The translations under genes and the position numbers were made by a program. 64,000 nt of DNA from Larus michahellis (Eukaryota; Chordata; Aves; Charadriiformes; Laridae), in assembly GCF_964199755.1 (NCBI RefSeq), contig NC_133930.1, positions 56,015,962 to 56,079,961 of the forward strand. Direction: 5' to 3'. The number at the start of each line of letters is the position of its first letter. Position 1 is the stretch's first letter. This document shows, piece after piece, positions 37,847-50,737 of this stretch. The notes beneath the pieces were generated by a model. It was not told the origin of the DNA. It was given only the letters and a program-made list of their open reading frames with translations, and ran no database searches.

Positions 37847-40800
37847 ACTTGAGGGAGGAACTTTCTCATCCGAGATCTTTATTTAATAGCAGCCTGCTAA
37901 TTATGACTGAGTGCTGGGCTCCCGGCGAGTCCCCTGCCAGCCCTCAGACATTAACCGCTGGCTCAGGGGCCATTTGCCAGGGATGTCCTAGCAGAGACGG
38001 TGCTTTGTGCCTGAGCTGCTCTGCTGCTGCCGGAATGGCTTTTGCATAGAGAGGCAGTGAGAATTGCTACTACCCAGGGAGAGATCTTCATCTTTCCCAT
38101 TGTTTAGCCTTTTGTCTGGTGACACTTGCGGCTGCACTAACCACAGACAGTATTTTCCCCCCCTCCCATTTTTGTATTTTTCAAACGGGTAGGCAGGGGT
38201 GTGCGTGTGGAAAGAGCTTCAGTTATCCGTTTGGTGGGTGACGGGGTTCTGTTTTCTCTCTTCCTGGCTGTTGGAGCAGATTCACTGCTGGGCTGGGGTT
38301 ATTTCTTTGCACAATTCTCTTTACACACTGCAGATGTGGATCTTAGCTCATGAAACTGTGCTTACCCACCGCTGCTGGATTTGTCTTCTTGATCTGAGTT
38401 AAATCCTGTCCTCAGCGACAACATTTTGCCCTTCAGAGTAATTCCTCCAGTGGAAATGGTGTAACTTTCCAGATTTACATTCCTGAGAGCAGAATTAATC
38501 CTCTTGAATTTAAGCTGATGTCTTCCTGGGTTTCTTTATTGTCAGCTAAATGTGGCGCTGTTAACATGTGGTTACGGGAGATGACCAGAATGCACAAAAT
38601 CCAGCCTTGCAGGTTAATGCAATTTATCTGTCCGTGATATGTACAAACGGGTGGTTTCTGCACAGATTTAAAATGGACCAGTGGGATATACGCCACACAC
38701 AGCCACTAGACAATACATATTTTATACAGTACACCACAGAAAGATAGAGAATACATTGATCAGATGTGCAACATTAGCTAAGACCTGAAGCTGCAAGTAA
38801 TAGCATATTGAAAGTCAAGCTTGGTGGGGAGGGCTGGGCAGAAGGAGGGAACAGGAGGAAGGGAATGAGACAAAACTAATGGAAATCAGATCCCTTGTCA
38901 GTAAACTCACTGCATTTTAACTGGAAGGTGCTGTGGTTACAGAGAACGAGAGGGATGTGTAGGTGATGATATGAGAAAAGAATCTGTGCTGAAATATTAC
39001 AGTTAATGCAGGATTGGACCAGGCTTGTTTTTCTCTCACGTTTCTAGCCGAAACTCTGAGCACAACAACTGGAAAACCGCAACAGTAATGGGAGAAAGGA
39101 GAGAGGAATTTAAGGTGGAGAGATGTACGGAGGTGGATAACACCTGAAATGAAGATCCCAGTAGAGCTGTCAGTGCAGGAGGAGGCGCTGGGGGAGGGGA
39201 GGAGCTGTTATTTGCTGATCTTGAATAAATGTCAGAAATGCAAACACACGTTTTTGAAGTGTAAAGCAGGAGCTGATCTCACAAAGGCATCTGTTTGCTG
39301 ACAAGGCTTGTGACCACAAACGTAGTGTTGTCCTTTCCAAAGGCAAGAGAAGACAGACAAAGAACGCATAGCATGAAGGAGTGGGCTGGGGTTATTTTTC
39401 CACTAATAATACTGCTAACAGGACGAGCTGACATGTTCACAGCGCCAGGGCTGGATGCTAACCTGCTTTCCTTCGCTGGGGCTGTCTGCAGCAGGGGGAA
39501 GAGGAAGAGCAGACCCTCTGTTGGTATTTGTAGCTGAGGTGTAAGCAGGCGCATGGCAAACCCAGACCCGCTTGCCAGAATTACAGTGCAGACTGAGAGG
39601 CCTGGCAAAATACAATCCACCCCGGCCCATTAGAAGAAACGAGGAAGCTCAAATAGCTTTCCCTACATTACAAAAAACAACTGCCTTTGTACATGGATAA
39701 ATTTGTTTCAAAAAAACAACAAAATAAAACCCCCCAAAAAAGACCAAACACCAAAAACAGAAGGGAGAAAGACAGAAGCAGGTGGTACTCTGAACTTCAC
39801 ATGGATCCAAGCAGCTGCTTGGAAGAATAAAACTGTAAAGGCAAAAGTTTTGCCTTTGGGGAGTGAATGTGCCGCAGTATAGAGGAGCACGGGAAGACAA
39901 TGTTTAAAATCCATATCACTGATGTGGCGAAGTTCTGGAGTTCTTGCCAAAAAGGTACATGTTAGCTGTTTCAGGTAGGTGCAAAGTGCCAAGTAGATTT
40001 GTTCCCATAGCACAATGCAAAAGTAATGGTAGGAGAATAATAAAAAAAGAGTGCTACAGTCCCCTTTCAGATCAAGAAACGTGACTGAATGTAAGTCTAC
40101 AAAAAATACGAAAACCCCTCAGCCCCTCGAAATATGAGAGTTTGTTTTTTAAATTAGACTTCCATGAAACAAGGACATTTTGATGAGACAACTTTCTCGT
40201 CCCTTGAAGGCAGAGTAGACAACTGGGCCTGACAGTAATTTCAGGCTTCTACCAAAATAGAAATGTGTTAGCTCTGTAAAGGCTATGACCGAGAGGAGCC
40301 TGGGAGGTACAGGCGGCATGAAGGTAGCCATATATAGTACACATGGGTGCATCTTTATTAGCTGCATCTCTGACCGAGGTCTCCAAACACGGCTCTGACA
40401 TAATTTATGAGCCTGTAACTGTGTTTCCCTCATGACTTGTAGTCACTGCTGGACTGGGGCTTGAAGGAGCTGGGAGGGAACTTCCCTGTCTGCTACGCAC
40501 GTCTTGTCTCATTGCCAGGGCACCCCAATTAACCTCCAACTCACAGCGGGATTTCTTTATTCACCCGCACTGTTACCACATAGTTTGGTGAACCCTGGGC
40601 GTCTTGCATGGTATGAGGCTGCTTCATACAGAGATGGGATCACAACTGGGCTGTCACCCCAAACTTTCCCCTTTCTGAGGGTGAAGGGTGCTATCACCCC
40701 CTGCTCCCCAGTCTCCTGTGGGACTGCTGTAGGGTTGGGTTTGCCAATGAATGTAAAAAGCTGAGGTTTCCACATGCATGGGAGGGTAAGTGGAAACATT

Positions 40801-41911
40801 TGTCCTTTAGTCTCTTGGCTGCAGATAGTTTTTCCCTGCTCCAACTGTCTGTGTGCCATTGGCACAAAAAGCAGCTTCAGAAATGGAGAAATGAGTGTCT
40901 CCTGCAGGGCTGTGGGAGAGAAGGGAAGACTGTCTCCAATGGCGGTGGGAGCAGGGTTAGGACAACCCCAACAGCTTTTGATTACCTTTCCAGTAAATCG
41001 GATTTAAAATTACCCTGTGCCCCTTGCACAGTGCTCTTCTGTTGCCAGGTCTGCTCTGGGCACTGTGTTCCCTTTGCTGCCCTGTGAGGCAGGGAACACC
41101 TAAGTGGATGTTTTGGCTGGGATGCCTGCACGTTTTGTAGGAATCACACTTTCCCTCTGCAGCCTGCACTCATGGCACTTGTGGCTTAGTCTTGGCAGCT
41201 CTCAGAGGCTAAAGCAGAAGCCTGAATGGAACAGACTGAAGACTCTCTGCCACCAGCAGTGAGCAGTCAGTGTGGGCTGGGCAGGGAACCAGATGGTTGC
41301 TTCCCTGGAGAAGCCTCCTGAAATAACCGTAGACATGTGCGCCTGTAGTGGCTCACTGAAGGCCCACGATGAAGGTCCACCTGGCTTAGCTCCAGCCACG
41401 AGTCACGAAGCTTGGGGGAGTAGCCCCCAAGAAGGTGTGAACTGGGGGTGTGAAAGCATGGACGTGTTCTGCCCTGGGCCTGCCTCTCTGCCTGCCTTCC
41501 ACTGCAAAAAGTGCCCAGGTGTCCTTCATGCAGCCTGGCGGGACACTAATGCATTAGCTTTTGGGAATTCTGCTGCATGGGAACTCTCAGAAGCTTAGAC
41601 AGGCTGGGCTCTTAGCAGCACCAAAGGGTTGTGTGAGGAAATGAATTTACTCCTTTGTGAAGTCCTTACTGAACTGTGGCAGCTGGTTGCAGGTGCAATG
41701 CTTATGATCGTGGCTGCGAATGGGGCCATGACTTTAGAGATTGGGGTGAATCCATGCAGAACACACAGGACAAGGGCATCAGCCACAGGTGGCAAAAATT
41801 AGAAATGCCTAGCACCATCACTATGTGCTTGCAGCTGGCCCAGAAGTTATGGTGCCCCCAGAGCAGCAGCCTGTGTGAAAGCCAGGGGTATCTAGCATTC
41901 ACTCCCATCTC

Positions 41912-41924
41912 CTTTGCTTTGCAG
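41912..41924 (+). other. TAL2: Splice acceptor just upstream of the TAL2 start codon
   Basis: CTTTGCTTTGCAG is a pyrimidine-rich tract plus CAG, ending 10 bases before the TAL2 ATG. It implies that the coding exon is preceded by an intron and a non-coding exon. Confidence 0.6.
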
Positions 41925-41934
41925 CACCTTGAGA

Positions 41935-42288
41935 ATGACAAGAAAGATCTTCACCAACACCAGGGAGCGATGGAGGCAGCAAAATGTCAACAGTGCCTTT
42001 GCCAAGCTGAGGAAGCTCATTCCCACCCACCCGCCAGACAAAAAACTGAGCAAGAATGAGACACTCCGGTTAGCTATGAGATACATCAACTTCCTAGTCA
42101 AGGTCCTGGGAGAGCCAGGCCTGCAGCAGACAGCAGTGGCAGCACGGGGCAGCATCCTGGGGTTCTTACAGCAAGCCCCACACTTGCAAAGTATAGAGGA
42201 GCTGACTTTGATTGAAAACTGTGGTGTCTCCTCTCCTGGCATGAGCAGCAATATAGTAGAGTGCTGGTCTGAGACATCATCCCCCTAG
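41935..42288 (+). CDS. TAL2: TAL2 basic helix-loop-helix transcription factor
   Basis: TAL2 is a class II bHLH factor of the TAL1/LYL1/TAL2 family. It dimerises with E proteins, binds E-boxes in the nucleus, and is needed for midbrain (tectal) GABAergic neuron differentiation; its human homologue is activated by translocation in T-cell leukaemia. The 117-residue product starts [20 protein letters not shown]. The basic region spans residues 3-17 with E11 and R12/R14. Helix 1 is about 18-29, the loop PTHPPDKK 30-37, and helix 2 about 38-58 ([20 protein letters not shown]). The C-terminal tail (59-117) is less conserved. Human TAL2 is 108 residues, so the tail is a little longer here. The start was chosen as the ATG with family sequence from residue 1 and A at -3. 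An in-frame upstream ATG at 41914 lies before the splice acceptor and is not used in this model. The coding part is a single exon. Confidence 0.97.
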   Translation: MTRKIFTNTRERWRQQNVNSAFAKLRKLIPTHPPDKKLSKNETLRLAMRYINFLVKVLGEPGLQQTAVAARGSILGFLQQAPHLQSIEELTLIENCGVSSPGMSSNIVECWSETSSP

Positions 42289-42375
42289 CAGACAGAGACA
42301 TGCAGTCTTGTTTTTAGTCTGATAGTCACCCTCTTTTTGCAGAATCTGTGGGTTGCTCCTCTGTGTACTGTGATT

Positions 42376-42422
42376 ATTTATTTATATTTATTACTGGTTT
42401 ATTTGGTACAGATTTTTATTTA
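42376..42422 (+). promoter_or_regulatory. TAL2: AU-rich mRNA element (ATTTA cluster)
   Basis: ATTTA at 42376, 42380 and 42386, with further TTTATT runs up to 42422. Such clusters mark short-lived mRNAs, as expected for a transcription factor expressed briefly in development. Confidence 0.55.
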
Positions 42423-42944
42423 ATAGGAAAGGAAATCCTTGGTCAGCCAACAACCTGTAAGACCAGACAGAACTCGTAGCCTCTGGGAACTTGGAAGGAC
42501 TCACTGCTGTCACAGCAGAGTCCAAGCCAGAAGGGCCTTCTGCTCTGATCTCCTCCGTAAATCAGGCCATAGAAATTCATCCAGTGTTTCTGGCAGGGAA
42601 AGAGATTGTTCTCCCATGCTATTTGGAGGAAACACTACTGAGCTCAAGAATGATGACTGCACTACAAAATTTGTCAAAGACAGACATCTGGCCTTGGTAG
42701 TGAAAGATTTTGAGAGACGTGATATTTGCCACAGTTGTCCACCAGTGTTTCTAGGGGCTAATTGCACTCACTCTTGAGCCTGTGAATCTTATTTCCAGCT
42801 TGATTCTTTTTCTTTGAAAACAGAAGTCCTAGCCCTTGAACCTGGCTACATCTGCCTCCATCAGATTAGAGGGATCCCTAGAGACAGAGGAAAACGTTAT
42901 TAAACAAAATTAAACATTAGGTTAAAGTAAAAAGGACAATTTAA

Positions 42945-42950
42945 AATAAA
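42945..42950 (+). terminator. TAL2: Candidate TAL2 polyadenylation signal AATAAA
   Basis: First AATAAA after the TAL2 stop codon, with GT-containing sequence following (GTGTGTTC near 42978). Not confirmed by transcript data. Confidence 0.35.
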
Positions 42951-45900
42951 AGAAGACGTAGTCAAAGTTGAGTATCAGTGTGTTCAATAGTCAGAGTAAA
43001 CCTCCTCCACAGCAGGGACAGTGTGCATGTGAAGGAAGCCGGTCAGCTACACTCCAGCTGCCTTAAAAGCCCATCAAACAAGTTGTTGGCTAAGCATCTT
43101 TGTTCGACAGCTGTAGCAATGGGGGAGGTCCTGTTTTGGGAGAGGTCCCAGAAGAAAGGCCTCAGGGATGCACTGTGAAAACCTTCCTGGAAACGTCAGT
43201 GAGCACTGCCCCTTTCTGTGCCGGGGTGCAGAAGCAGCTGGAGCTTGTGCTAGGCAGGCACCACTGGTGCTCTGAGCTGCCCCTTTGGCACAGGGCTGCA
43301 TGCTGCAGGTCTCGGGCATCAAGTTCCTGAACCAGCCCTAACACCCTGCTGTGGGAGACACTATCAGGCCGCACACATCCTTGCTGTCACCTGCAAGACC
43401 CTGGTGCTGTGACTCTGGGCTGCGTGAAGTTGGGTTGATGTCTGCCCCAGGCCGGGTACCAATACTGTGGACAAGACTAGGGGCATGCTGCCTATGAACC
43501 CAATTAACTCTAAACCCCCTGCTTTTGCCTGCTGTAGGTGAGGGACCTCCATCTGGACGCCATCCCCAATAGGCTGATGGAGGAAGGACAAAGAAATTGG
43601 TGTAAATGTCTTCCACTGGATTCAGTGCGTCAGTTCCCTCTAGGGAACGCCAGCCACCGTGCTGTAGGTGTTTAGATGATAAGCAGGATGACAAGAAGTT
43701 TCATGAAAATGACCATTGTGGGTTGCTGCCCACAAGTCAATTTAATTTCATGACTGAGCTGTAACCTGTGTCAGCAAAGGTCGGGACTGCTCATGCAAGT
43801 TATAAAGCTGCCTAGAGAAAGAGAAAAAATGACACTGGGTTTAAGTAAAACTGCTTCCTGGTCAGATCCTCCTCCCCCTGACACCGGTCCTTTTGATTTC
43901 CATGTGGACCAAGGTACACTTCATTTAGAAGCTTAGAAAAGAAAACTATTCACTACTGGTGAAGAAATGGAGCTCCCATGTGCCAAGGCACGTCCCTAGG
44001 CTGTTTCTGTGTATTCAAGAGACAGTGAGCTACTTTCAGGAAGCAGATATAGGGTTTGTGCATGTAATATGTGCAGCCCTTCTGCACGAGGAGATTTGGT
44101 ACCCAAAGCTGTGCTGCCTTTTAAAGCCTCACTAACAACCAGCTGCACCAAAAATCCAGGGCTTGCTCCTGCTAAGCATGTACTGGGCTGTCCTGGGCGT
44201 TAACAAAGACCAAGGTCTGACAAGAACACAGTTCACCCCACCCAGGGCTGGTGCTGTAGGGTACACGGGTGCCAGTGGACAGCTTTTGACCAAAAGAGAA
44301 AGCGGGGGGGCAGAAAGCTGTAAGGCTTCATGGTGATTTCACTTTGTTTCTGAACACTGTTAATCTTCATTTTGCTTATCCCTGCATTTCTGAGCCATCA
44401 GGGCTGAGTACTGCACTGGAGAGCAGCTGAGTGGAAACGCACTAAGAGTCTTTTGCACGGTCTGTGAAATTGGTACTGCTTTCTCCCCGCCTCTGCCCAC
44501 TTTAATGTTACTGAACGGAGTCACAGCCCCTTCCGCACAGTGCCTCAAAGGTAATGAGCCAAGTCCTCCTCCTAGCTTTCTGTTGACTTGCTGGGAGTTA
44601 CAGAAGGATAAATTAGTGCAAGTAAATCAGAGCACTTAAGGGCGAGGTGTGGCTGTGCTATTTGGTCTATCAGCCACTCGTTATTCTACGAAACGCACGT
44701 CACCAAGGCAAGCCAAAACATCTTGTGAGCATAGTTATTGCCCAGGAAAGAGGAAAGAAAACCTGGCAATTCTGTAGTGTAACATGCTTGTTATAGTTTC
44801 TACTATAAAAAGCTTCCCTTTTTGTTATTGCTTTGGTTCATATCAGCTCTTTTTTTATTCTCCTTTCCATTTAGGAGCTCCTTACTCTCACGTTCAGCAT
44901 GTATTTGACTAGATCTATGTACCAAAGATACTTCTTTCTCGTCAGGTTTTTTCTTTGTGTTTTGTGTATTTCTAATCTGTATGATCATGGGCAAATATGG
45001 TATAACTGACCACATTTTGTGCTATGTGATGTTATTTAACATCCAATATATTCCAAATAAATTATTTAAGAAACTAATCTTTGTCTTTTTAAACTTCTCT
45101 AAAATTTCATTTTACATTTGCATACCACTTGGTAGAGGATACTAAAACCATCACAATGTAATTTCCAGTAGAGAATTGTTCTACCGTTCAGCACTTACGC
45201 AAGATTCTTGATGTAAGAAACAATGCTATCAGATGATGAAGAATGACAGGAATTTTTTCTTTATTATGATTTCTTACACTTTTTGGTTGAATTGTTTTCC
45301 AAGCTACACGTTGAGAAGATTTTGACCAGCTGTTGAAAAAGACAGATAAATAAAATTTCATTGTGCAACACTGCTGTGTTTGTCTTCCAAATATTCACAA
45401 TTCGAAAGATTTTAACCAACTCCATTTTAAAAAGCAGAAATCACCCTAAAGAATTAATTTGGACTCTGACTTGTGTCTGTTGTTATCTGGGGATGTTCAG
45501 ATAGGCAAAACCTACACGTTCGAACCGGAGTTGAGGTTCGGATATAAAAACTCCTCCAAAGTTGAGGGGAGCTTAGGATGTAAAGCTGCTCTTTCTGGCG
45601 AACACCTGTTGGGAACACCCTAATCCCCAATTGAATACGAGGCTGGGAGAGGGAGAGGAAGCACTAGGATGATAGATGCAGAAGTTGCGAGGCAAAGATG
45701 GGAAAACACTGGGACATAGGGCCAATTTCAGTTTCGTGCTCAACTGGATGTCTCACAGCCCTGAGGCTGCTCGGTGAGAAACCAAGAGAGGGATTTCTGC
45801 ACAATATGTGCCTGAGAAAGGTATTGTCTCAAGAGATTATACACAAAAGTAATGAAATCAGCAAAATATGTAACTATACTAAGCAAGGCAATGCCACGTT

Positions 45901-48900
45901 AGAAAGGACCCTCTGCTTACAGCAGGTACTGTCAAATTAGCGTGCTCAGGATCATGTGGCAACGCCTCCTCTGGAAGTGGGCATGGTATAGGCTTGTTAA
46001 CATGGTGCTGTGCTGTGAGAAAATGGGACCTGGGGCATGGAGACATACCAAGTCATTTAGAGCTGGCTGAAAATGTCTCACATATGTTGCAGCAGTAGCA
46101 AAACCTTAGTATAAATGACAAGAATGTCCCTAGTCTTAAGGCCCTTACTGAGTTTTCTAGTTGTAAATATCAGTGCTGGAGTTTTTTCCTTTTTTAATTT
46201 ATTTTTTTTTTTGTGTGTGGGTATGGCTGTCAATATCACAAGGAAGACCAGCTAAGGTGGTATCTTCTAGAAGCATCTTTGGTATCTCCTGATACAAAAA
46301 GGCATGATGCAAAGTTAAAAGAGTCATGGCTCTTTCCAACCCATGGTACTGCCTAACCTGCACAGAGGGTTCTGCCTTTGTGAAACAGAAATTCCAGTGA
46401 GACATTCCTTTATTTGGAATTTGCATCATGATCAATGGAAGAATAAAGATCCACATTTCAGGTCAAATGAAAATTACTTTCATCAAAGGCTGGGTGCTAG
46501 CAGAGAAGCGCCACTCTTCAGCTATCGTGGAACCTAATAGAACCTATGCCAGGTGAGGTGCAATGTACACTGTCCTTAAAAGTAGCCCACACATCACCAG
46601 GAACAAGCCTGCTGTGCAGACGGCTTCATGATGTCCATTTTCTCAGTATCTCCCTTATGGCTATGGAGTGTGATTGAAGTTGCATATTTGGGCTGGGTAA
46701 CGAAAGAAATATGTTGCAACTGTGTCTTACCAGAATGCTGTAGTCTTGTGCATGAATCCTAGTGATGGCCAGGCTGTGGTTAGAGGAAAGGCAGGTCTGC
46801 AATCGGGGTTTTGGCCTGGCATTCAGTGGATTCAAATCCTGGCCAATGTGACCACACTGTGCCTAGCACTGGACATTGCATAGTGAAAATCTACATCTGC
46901 ATGGTGCCTCTTTTTCTGGAGTGTTGCCCATGCCGAGGAAAACTTTGTGGTGAGGCATGTACTCAGCAGCCTTGCTAGTTGTACTGCATCTAAATCAGGG
47001 AGGAGGGTACGATGAGCATAGCAGAGGGAGACTTACACGATTCCTGAGTCAGCCAAATTAAATAAGAAAACAAAAGTTGTTTTAGGACACCAAGACTCAT
47101 CCTAGCATCTTGGTCTGAGCAAGAAGCGGAGGCTGCAGGACCACTGTGTTTCAGAGGCATACGATTCATGAATTGTTTAGTAATTTATCTTCCAGTATCT
47201 AACTGGCTCCCACAAATTTCTTTGCTGCTAGGGAATGATATGCAGTGACCATGGCTAAAGTAGTGTGAGCAAGGCAGATCTGACTTTTGTTCTTTGAAGG
47301 CTGGGTGATGAAAGGAGGTGGAGAGAATGGGCGACTTAACTACTGACCTGTGGGGCAGGGGTCACTTGGGAGCCAGTCTTAAATCTAAAGGTCATCAACA
47401 AAGTGACAGAGTCTAAATCCATTGCTTTTCAGGGGTGTAATTGTATTTTTAATACAGCAGGTGCTGAGAGAATCAGAGGGAGAAGGTGGGGTGGAGGAAA
47501 CAGCTCAAACAAGTATTTGGGTTGCAGGAGGCAGAGATTGCTCTCTATCTGGTCGATATATGTATCTGGTTGAATTTTCATTTTTGTTCTGTCAGTAAGC
47601 TATGGATAGCATTTTCATTGTACTCTGGGTTGGTCCAGTTCTCTTCCGTGAGAAACAACGTTACGTCTCATGCCATTGTATTCTCCCCCTATCCCCTTCC
47701 CATACATGCAAACCAATGCACATCCCATCCCTTCACGGTCTATTTCTCTTCCACAGACTGCAAACCCAACAGTGCCCAACCGAGGACCCTGTGATAAGCC
47801 CCTGTTTGGGAGCACCTTTTGGAAAAGGGACCCCCAGGCACTGAGAGCCAAAAAGAGAGTCAAAGAGCAACCATCCTTTCTGTGGGTACATCGCCACTGC
47901 TGAGCATCAATGCCACAAAATAGCACAGGGGCAGCTCAGGACAAAGGGTGGGAAGAAGTCAGTAGAGACTCCTGTGGATCTCAGCATGGCCCGCATTGGA
48001 CTGTTATGCTGGTAAGCAATGCAGAGAGGTATTCACACGTACAGGGCAGGAGAGGTTCCCCATACACCCACCATTACAGCTGGCCAGGGGCACTGTGAAC
48101 AACAACGAATACCTCAGACCTGTGGAAGATCCCTCACTTTCTTTGAAATCCCTTACTCTGCACCTTTCTTTCTTAGGTAGCCTAGAACCTCAATGGAAAG
48201 CTAAAGGATGACGACCCAGAGCCAGCAAGACTTCAGGAAGGTGTTCTGCCTCCAGCCCTTGGTGTAGACAACATTTAGCATTTATTTTTCTCCTGGTGAC
48301 TGTATTTGGCAAACCCTGGCAGACAGCAGTGCTCAGTCCTGGAGCCTTAGAAAGGCTAAGAAAGCCAGTATTAAATCTCCCTCAAATTACATCAGACTTA
48401 CTGTGTTCTGATATGTAGATGTACAACCAACGAAAACATAACCTGTAGCTTCCCCCAGTTCAGGACTACGCAGTATTAAATTCAAGCTTTAAAAGGCTTT
48501 ACACTCACTGGAAAGACCTGAAGACTCTCAAGAGGAAACTACAATGCCTAAAAGCATTTTGAGTGGAGGTTATTAGACCTTGCTAACCACAGATGCTCAG
48601 GCCAGCTGACTGTGACCTGAAGTGTTTTACTGCCTGTGGGTTAAAAGGTTTTTTCAGAAGGAAGTATCTGGCCCTGTTAAGAGGCTCTACAGTCATCTCT
48701 ATTGGGCTGAATGGCAAAAAGTTGTTTGCCAGTTGAGATTCCCTGACAGAGCGAGTGAGCCTGGCAGAAGCTGGACTTGCCAAAAGCAATCGGCTCTGGC
48801 ACAGCCCGCTTGGGTGGGAAACCTTCCCACCATTTGAATGGGAACTAAAATAACTCAATGCTGAAGGGAGCTGCCCTCTCTGGCTCGTCCTCCTGAGCCA

Positions 48901-49157
48901 TGCTGCAAATGTTTTCCCTAAATTTTCAGGCGCAGAAGAGCAGCCAGCTGCCGTCTGGTGAACATGCGCAGCCACTGTGTTTGGCACAGGACAGCCCAGT
49001 CTCAAAGGCCACATTTCTGCATAGACATGTGGAATGCCAGTGAGTGTTCCCCAGCTCTCAGATTTGGAAGAGAGGAGAGAAATTCATGGCAGGTTAACTT
49101 CAGCAGAACAATTTTACCTGTCAATTTTGAACTGAATAGCTGAACAGATTAGAACAC

Positions 49158-49216
49158 GTATATATATATGTATACGTCTGCCTGCCTGCCTGTATATCTG
49201 TCTATCTATCTATATT
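49158..49216. repeat. Compound microsatellite (TA)n-(TGCC)n-(TATC)n
   Basis: Runs of TA (49158-49169), TGCC/CTGC units (49179-49192) and TATC/TCTA units (49193-49214) follow each other, seen directly. Confidence 0.85.
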
Positions 49217-50607
49217 CCCCTTATCATCTCCTTGAAGTCCACGTTGAAGTTCACTTAAGGTCACATGCAAAGGGGGAAACCCACAAATTTTGCCTTTAAA
49301 ATCCAAATGAGTGAGACTGAGGAAAAAGAAAAATGACAAAAACAAAAATAGGACAAAATGTCAGTGAAAGTGGGAGAAAGCAGGCAGGATGGTTATTCCA
49401 CGTCTGAGATACCTGGATGGACACTACTCTTCTTCTAGGAGAGAGGACTGCTTCTATATTACTTCTCTACATATCATCTGCATTACATGATCTACAGAAA
49501 ACAGAACAACAAAACCTTGTTTATGTTACATCTAACAAGTAAGTCAAACTGCCAATTAGGTAGTTCTGAAAGCCCTGATATAGTGACTCCTATTAATTTC
49601 AAACACTTCCCAAGAGTATATGCTTCTGAACCAACAAGACAAACATTGATCACATGGTTTTGATTATCTAAATACATTTTATATTTCCCTTAACAATATG
49701 TTGGTGAATTGCTTATTTCTGAAGTCAAATAAATGAAAATGCTGTTAAAATAATAGTAAAAAGGTTTCTTTTCTTTTTATCACAACTTCATCAGTTAAAT
49801 ACTTCCAGCAGTTCTCTGCCATGTGCTTTTAAGGTAAATGGAAGCAAACGCAGTATTTCTTCTCAGAAACTGCAGGTTTTGAGTCAGCTAGGGGCTTGTC
49901 ATAAATACTGCCTTAAAGCTGGACTTACCCTGACATTTATGTTTGTTTTTATCCTGACTCTGTGAAGTACTGAAAAAGTCTAGGGTTAAGGCTGTCAGTA
50001 AGACTCTTGATCTTGAGGGCTCAACTTAAAAGATTTTAGGGTTGTCACGACTGCTTTTTGGAGTGCTTTTCTTGCAATGTCTGTCCATGCATGCTTTTAA
50101 GATACCTCAGAAAGACAAGGGTGACTGGTCAAGGAATTGAGCTGGAAGACCTGGTGCTGTGGGAGCAGCCTTGGAAGGTATCCGAAAATTTTTTTAAAAG
50201 CTTTCAAGTCATTTCATCTCGTGTTTCTGAATACAAAAGCATATAAAGCCCCCAGCTGCTTTTAAAATCTGTGGCTATGGATTTGAGTCTTGAGTCTTCT
50301 GGAAGGGTTCTTCTCCCAGTGAGGGCAGAGAGGAGAAAATTAGGACGGGCACTAAGGCAATCAATCAGATTGTTTACTAGTGTTAGCTACGCAAGCCCAC
50401 CACAGAAAATGCCCAAAAACACCCTCCCCCCCAGCCCCCTCCATGGACAGTTTGCTTTTTTCTTACCATGTTCCTTATGAATCTCCTGCAGAGACTCTAA
50501 CACTCTTACTTTGATAGGCCACGTTACCATGATGAATAGGAATCAAACAATGTTTTCCACTGTCACCAAACCATACATTCCCAGTCCAGACAATTCAATT
50601 AATAGAA

Positions 50608-50737
50608 TCTCTCCTCTCCCCCTCCCCTTCCCTCCCCTGTCTTCCTCTCCCCTCCTTTCCTCTCCTCTTCCCTTCTATCCCCTCCCCTCCATCCCAGCCC
50701 TCCTGTCTTCCTTTCTCTGCCTCCTTACCCTCCCCCC
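50608..50737. repeat. Pyrimidine-rich (CT/CCCT) low-complexity tract
   Basis: About 130 bp of almost pure C/T on the + strand, interrupted by only a few purines. The purest part is 50608-50686, with one G. Polypurine-polypyrimidine tracts of this type can form triplex (H-) DNA. No coding meaning. Confidence 0.85.

Larger units (their letters stand above)
33364..41924 (+). other. TAL2: Putative TAL2 5' intron / upstream region
   Basis: 8.6 kb between the donor GTAAGT (33364) and the acceptor CTTTGCTTTGCAG (41912-41924). It holds one CR1 tail (37108-37180), a C-run (35190-35201), an A-run (35880-35893), an 18-bp tandem duplication (36875-36910) and a DR1-like nuclear receptor motif (37833-37846). 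33780-34640 is AT-rich and featureless. No other gene was recognised. Confidence 0.4.
42289..42960 (+). other. TAL2: TAL2 3'UTR with AU-rich elements (probable extent)
   Basis: Just after the TAG, 42376-42390 contains three ATTTA pentamers, two of them overlapping, followed by more T-rich sequence to 42422. This is a classical AU-rich instability element. The next AATAAA is at 42945-42950, giving a UTR of about 660 nt. The end is uncertain. Confidence 0.45.

Noticed and set aside
41914..41934. Alternative upstream ATG extending TAL2 by seven residues
   Set aside because: The added residues are not part of TAL2 in other species, and the ATG lies before the likely splice acceptor at 41924.
42098..42301. 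Minus-strand frames overlapping TAL2
   Set aside because: Shadows of the TAL2 coding sequence in the opposite strand, with no independent support.
45515..45545. TTCGAAC motif resembling a tRNA T-loop/B box
   Set aside because: No A box or cloverleaf pairing at the right distance on either strand.
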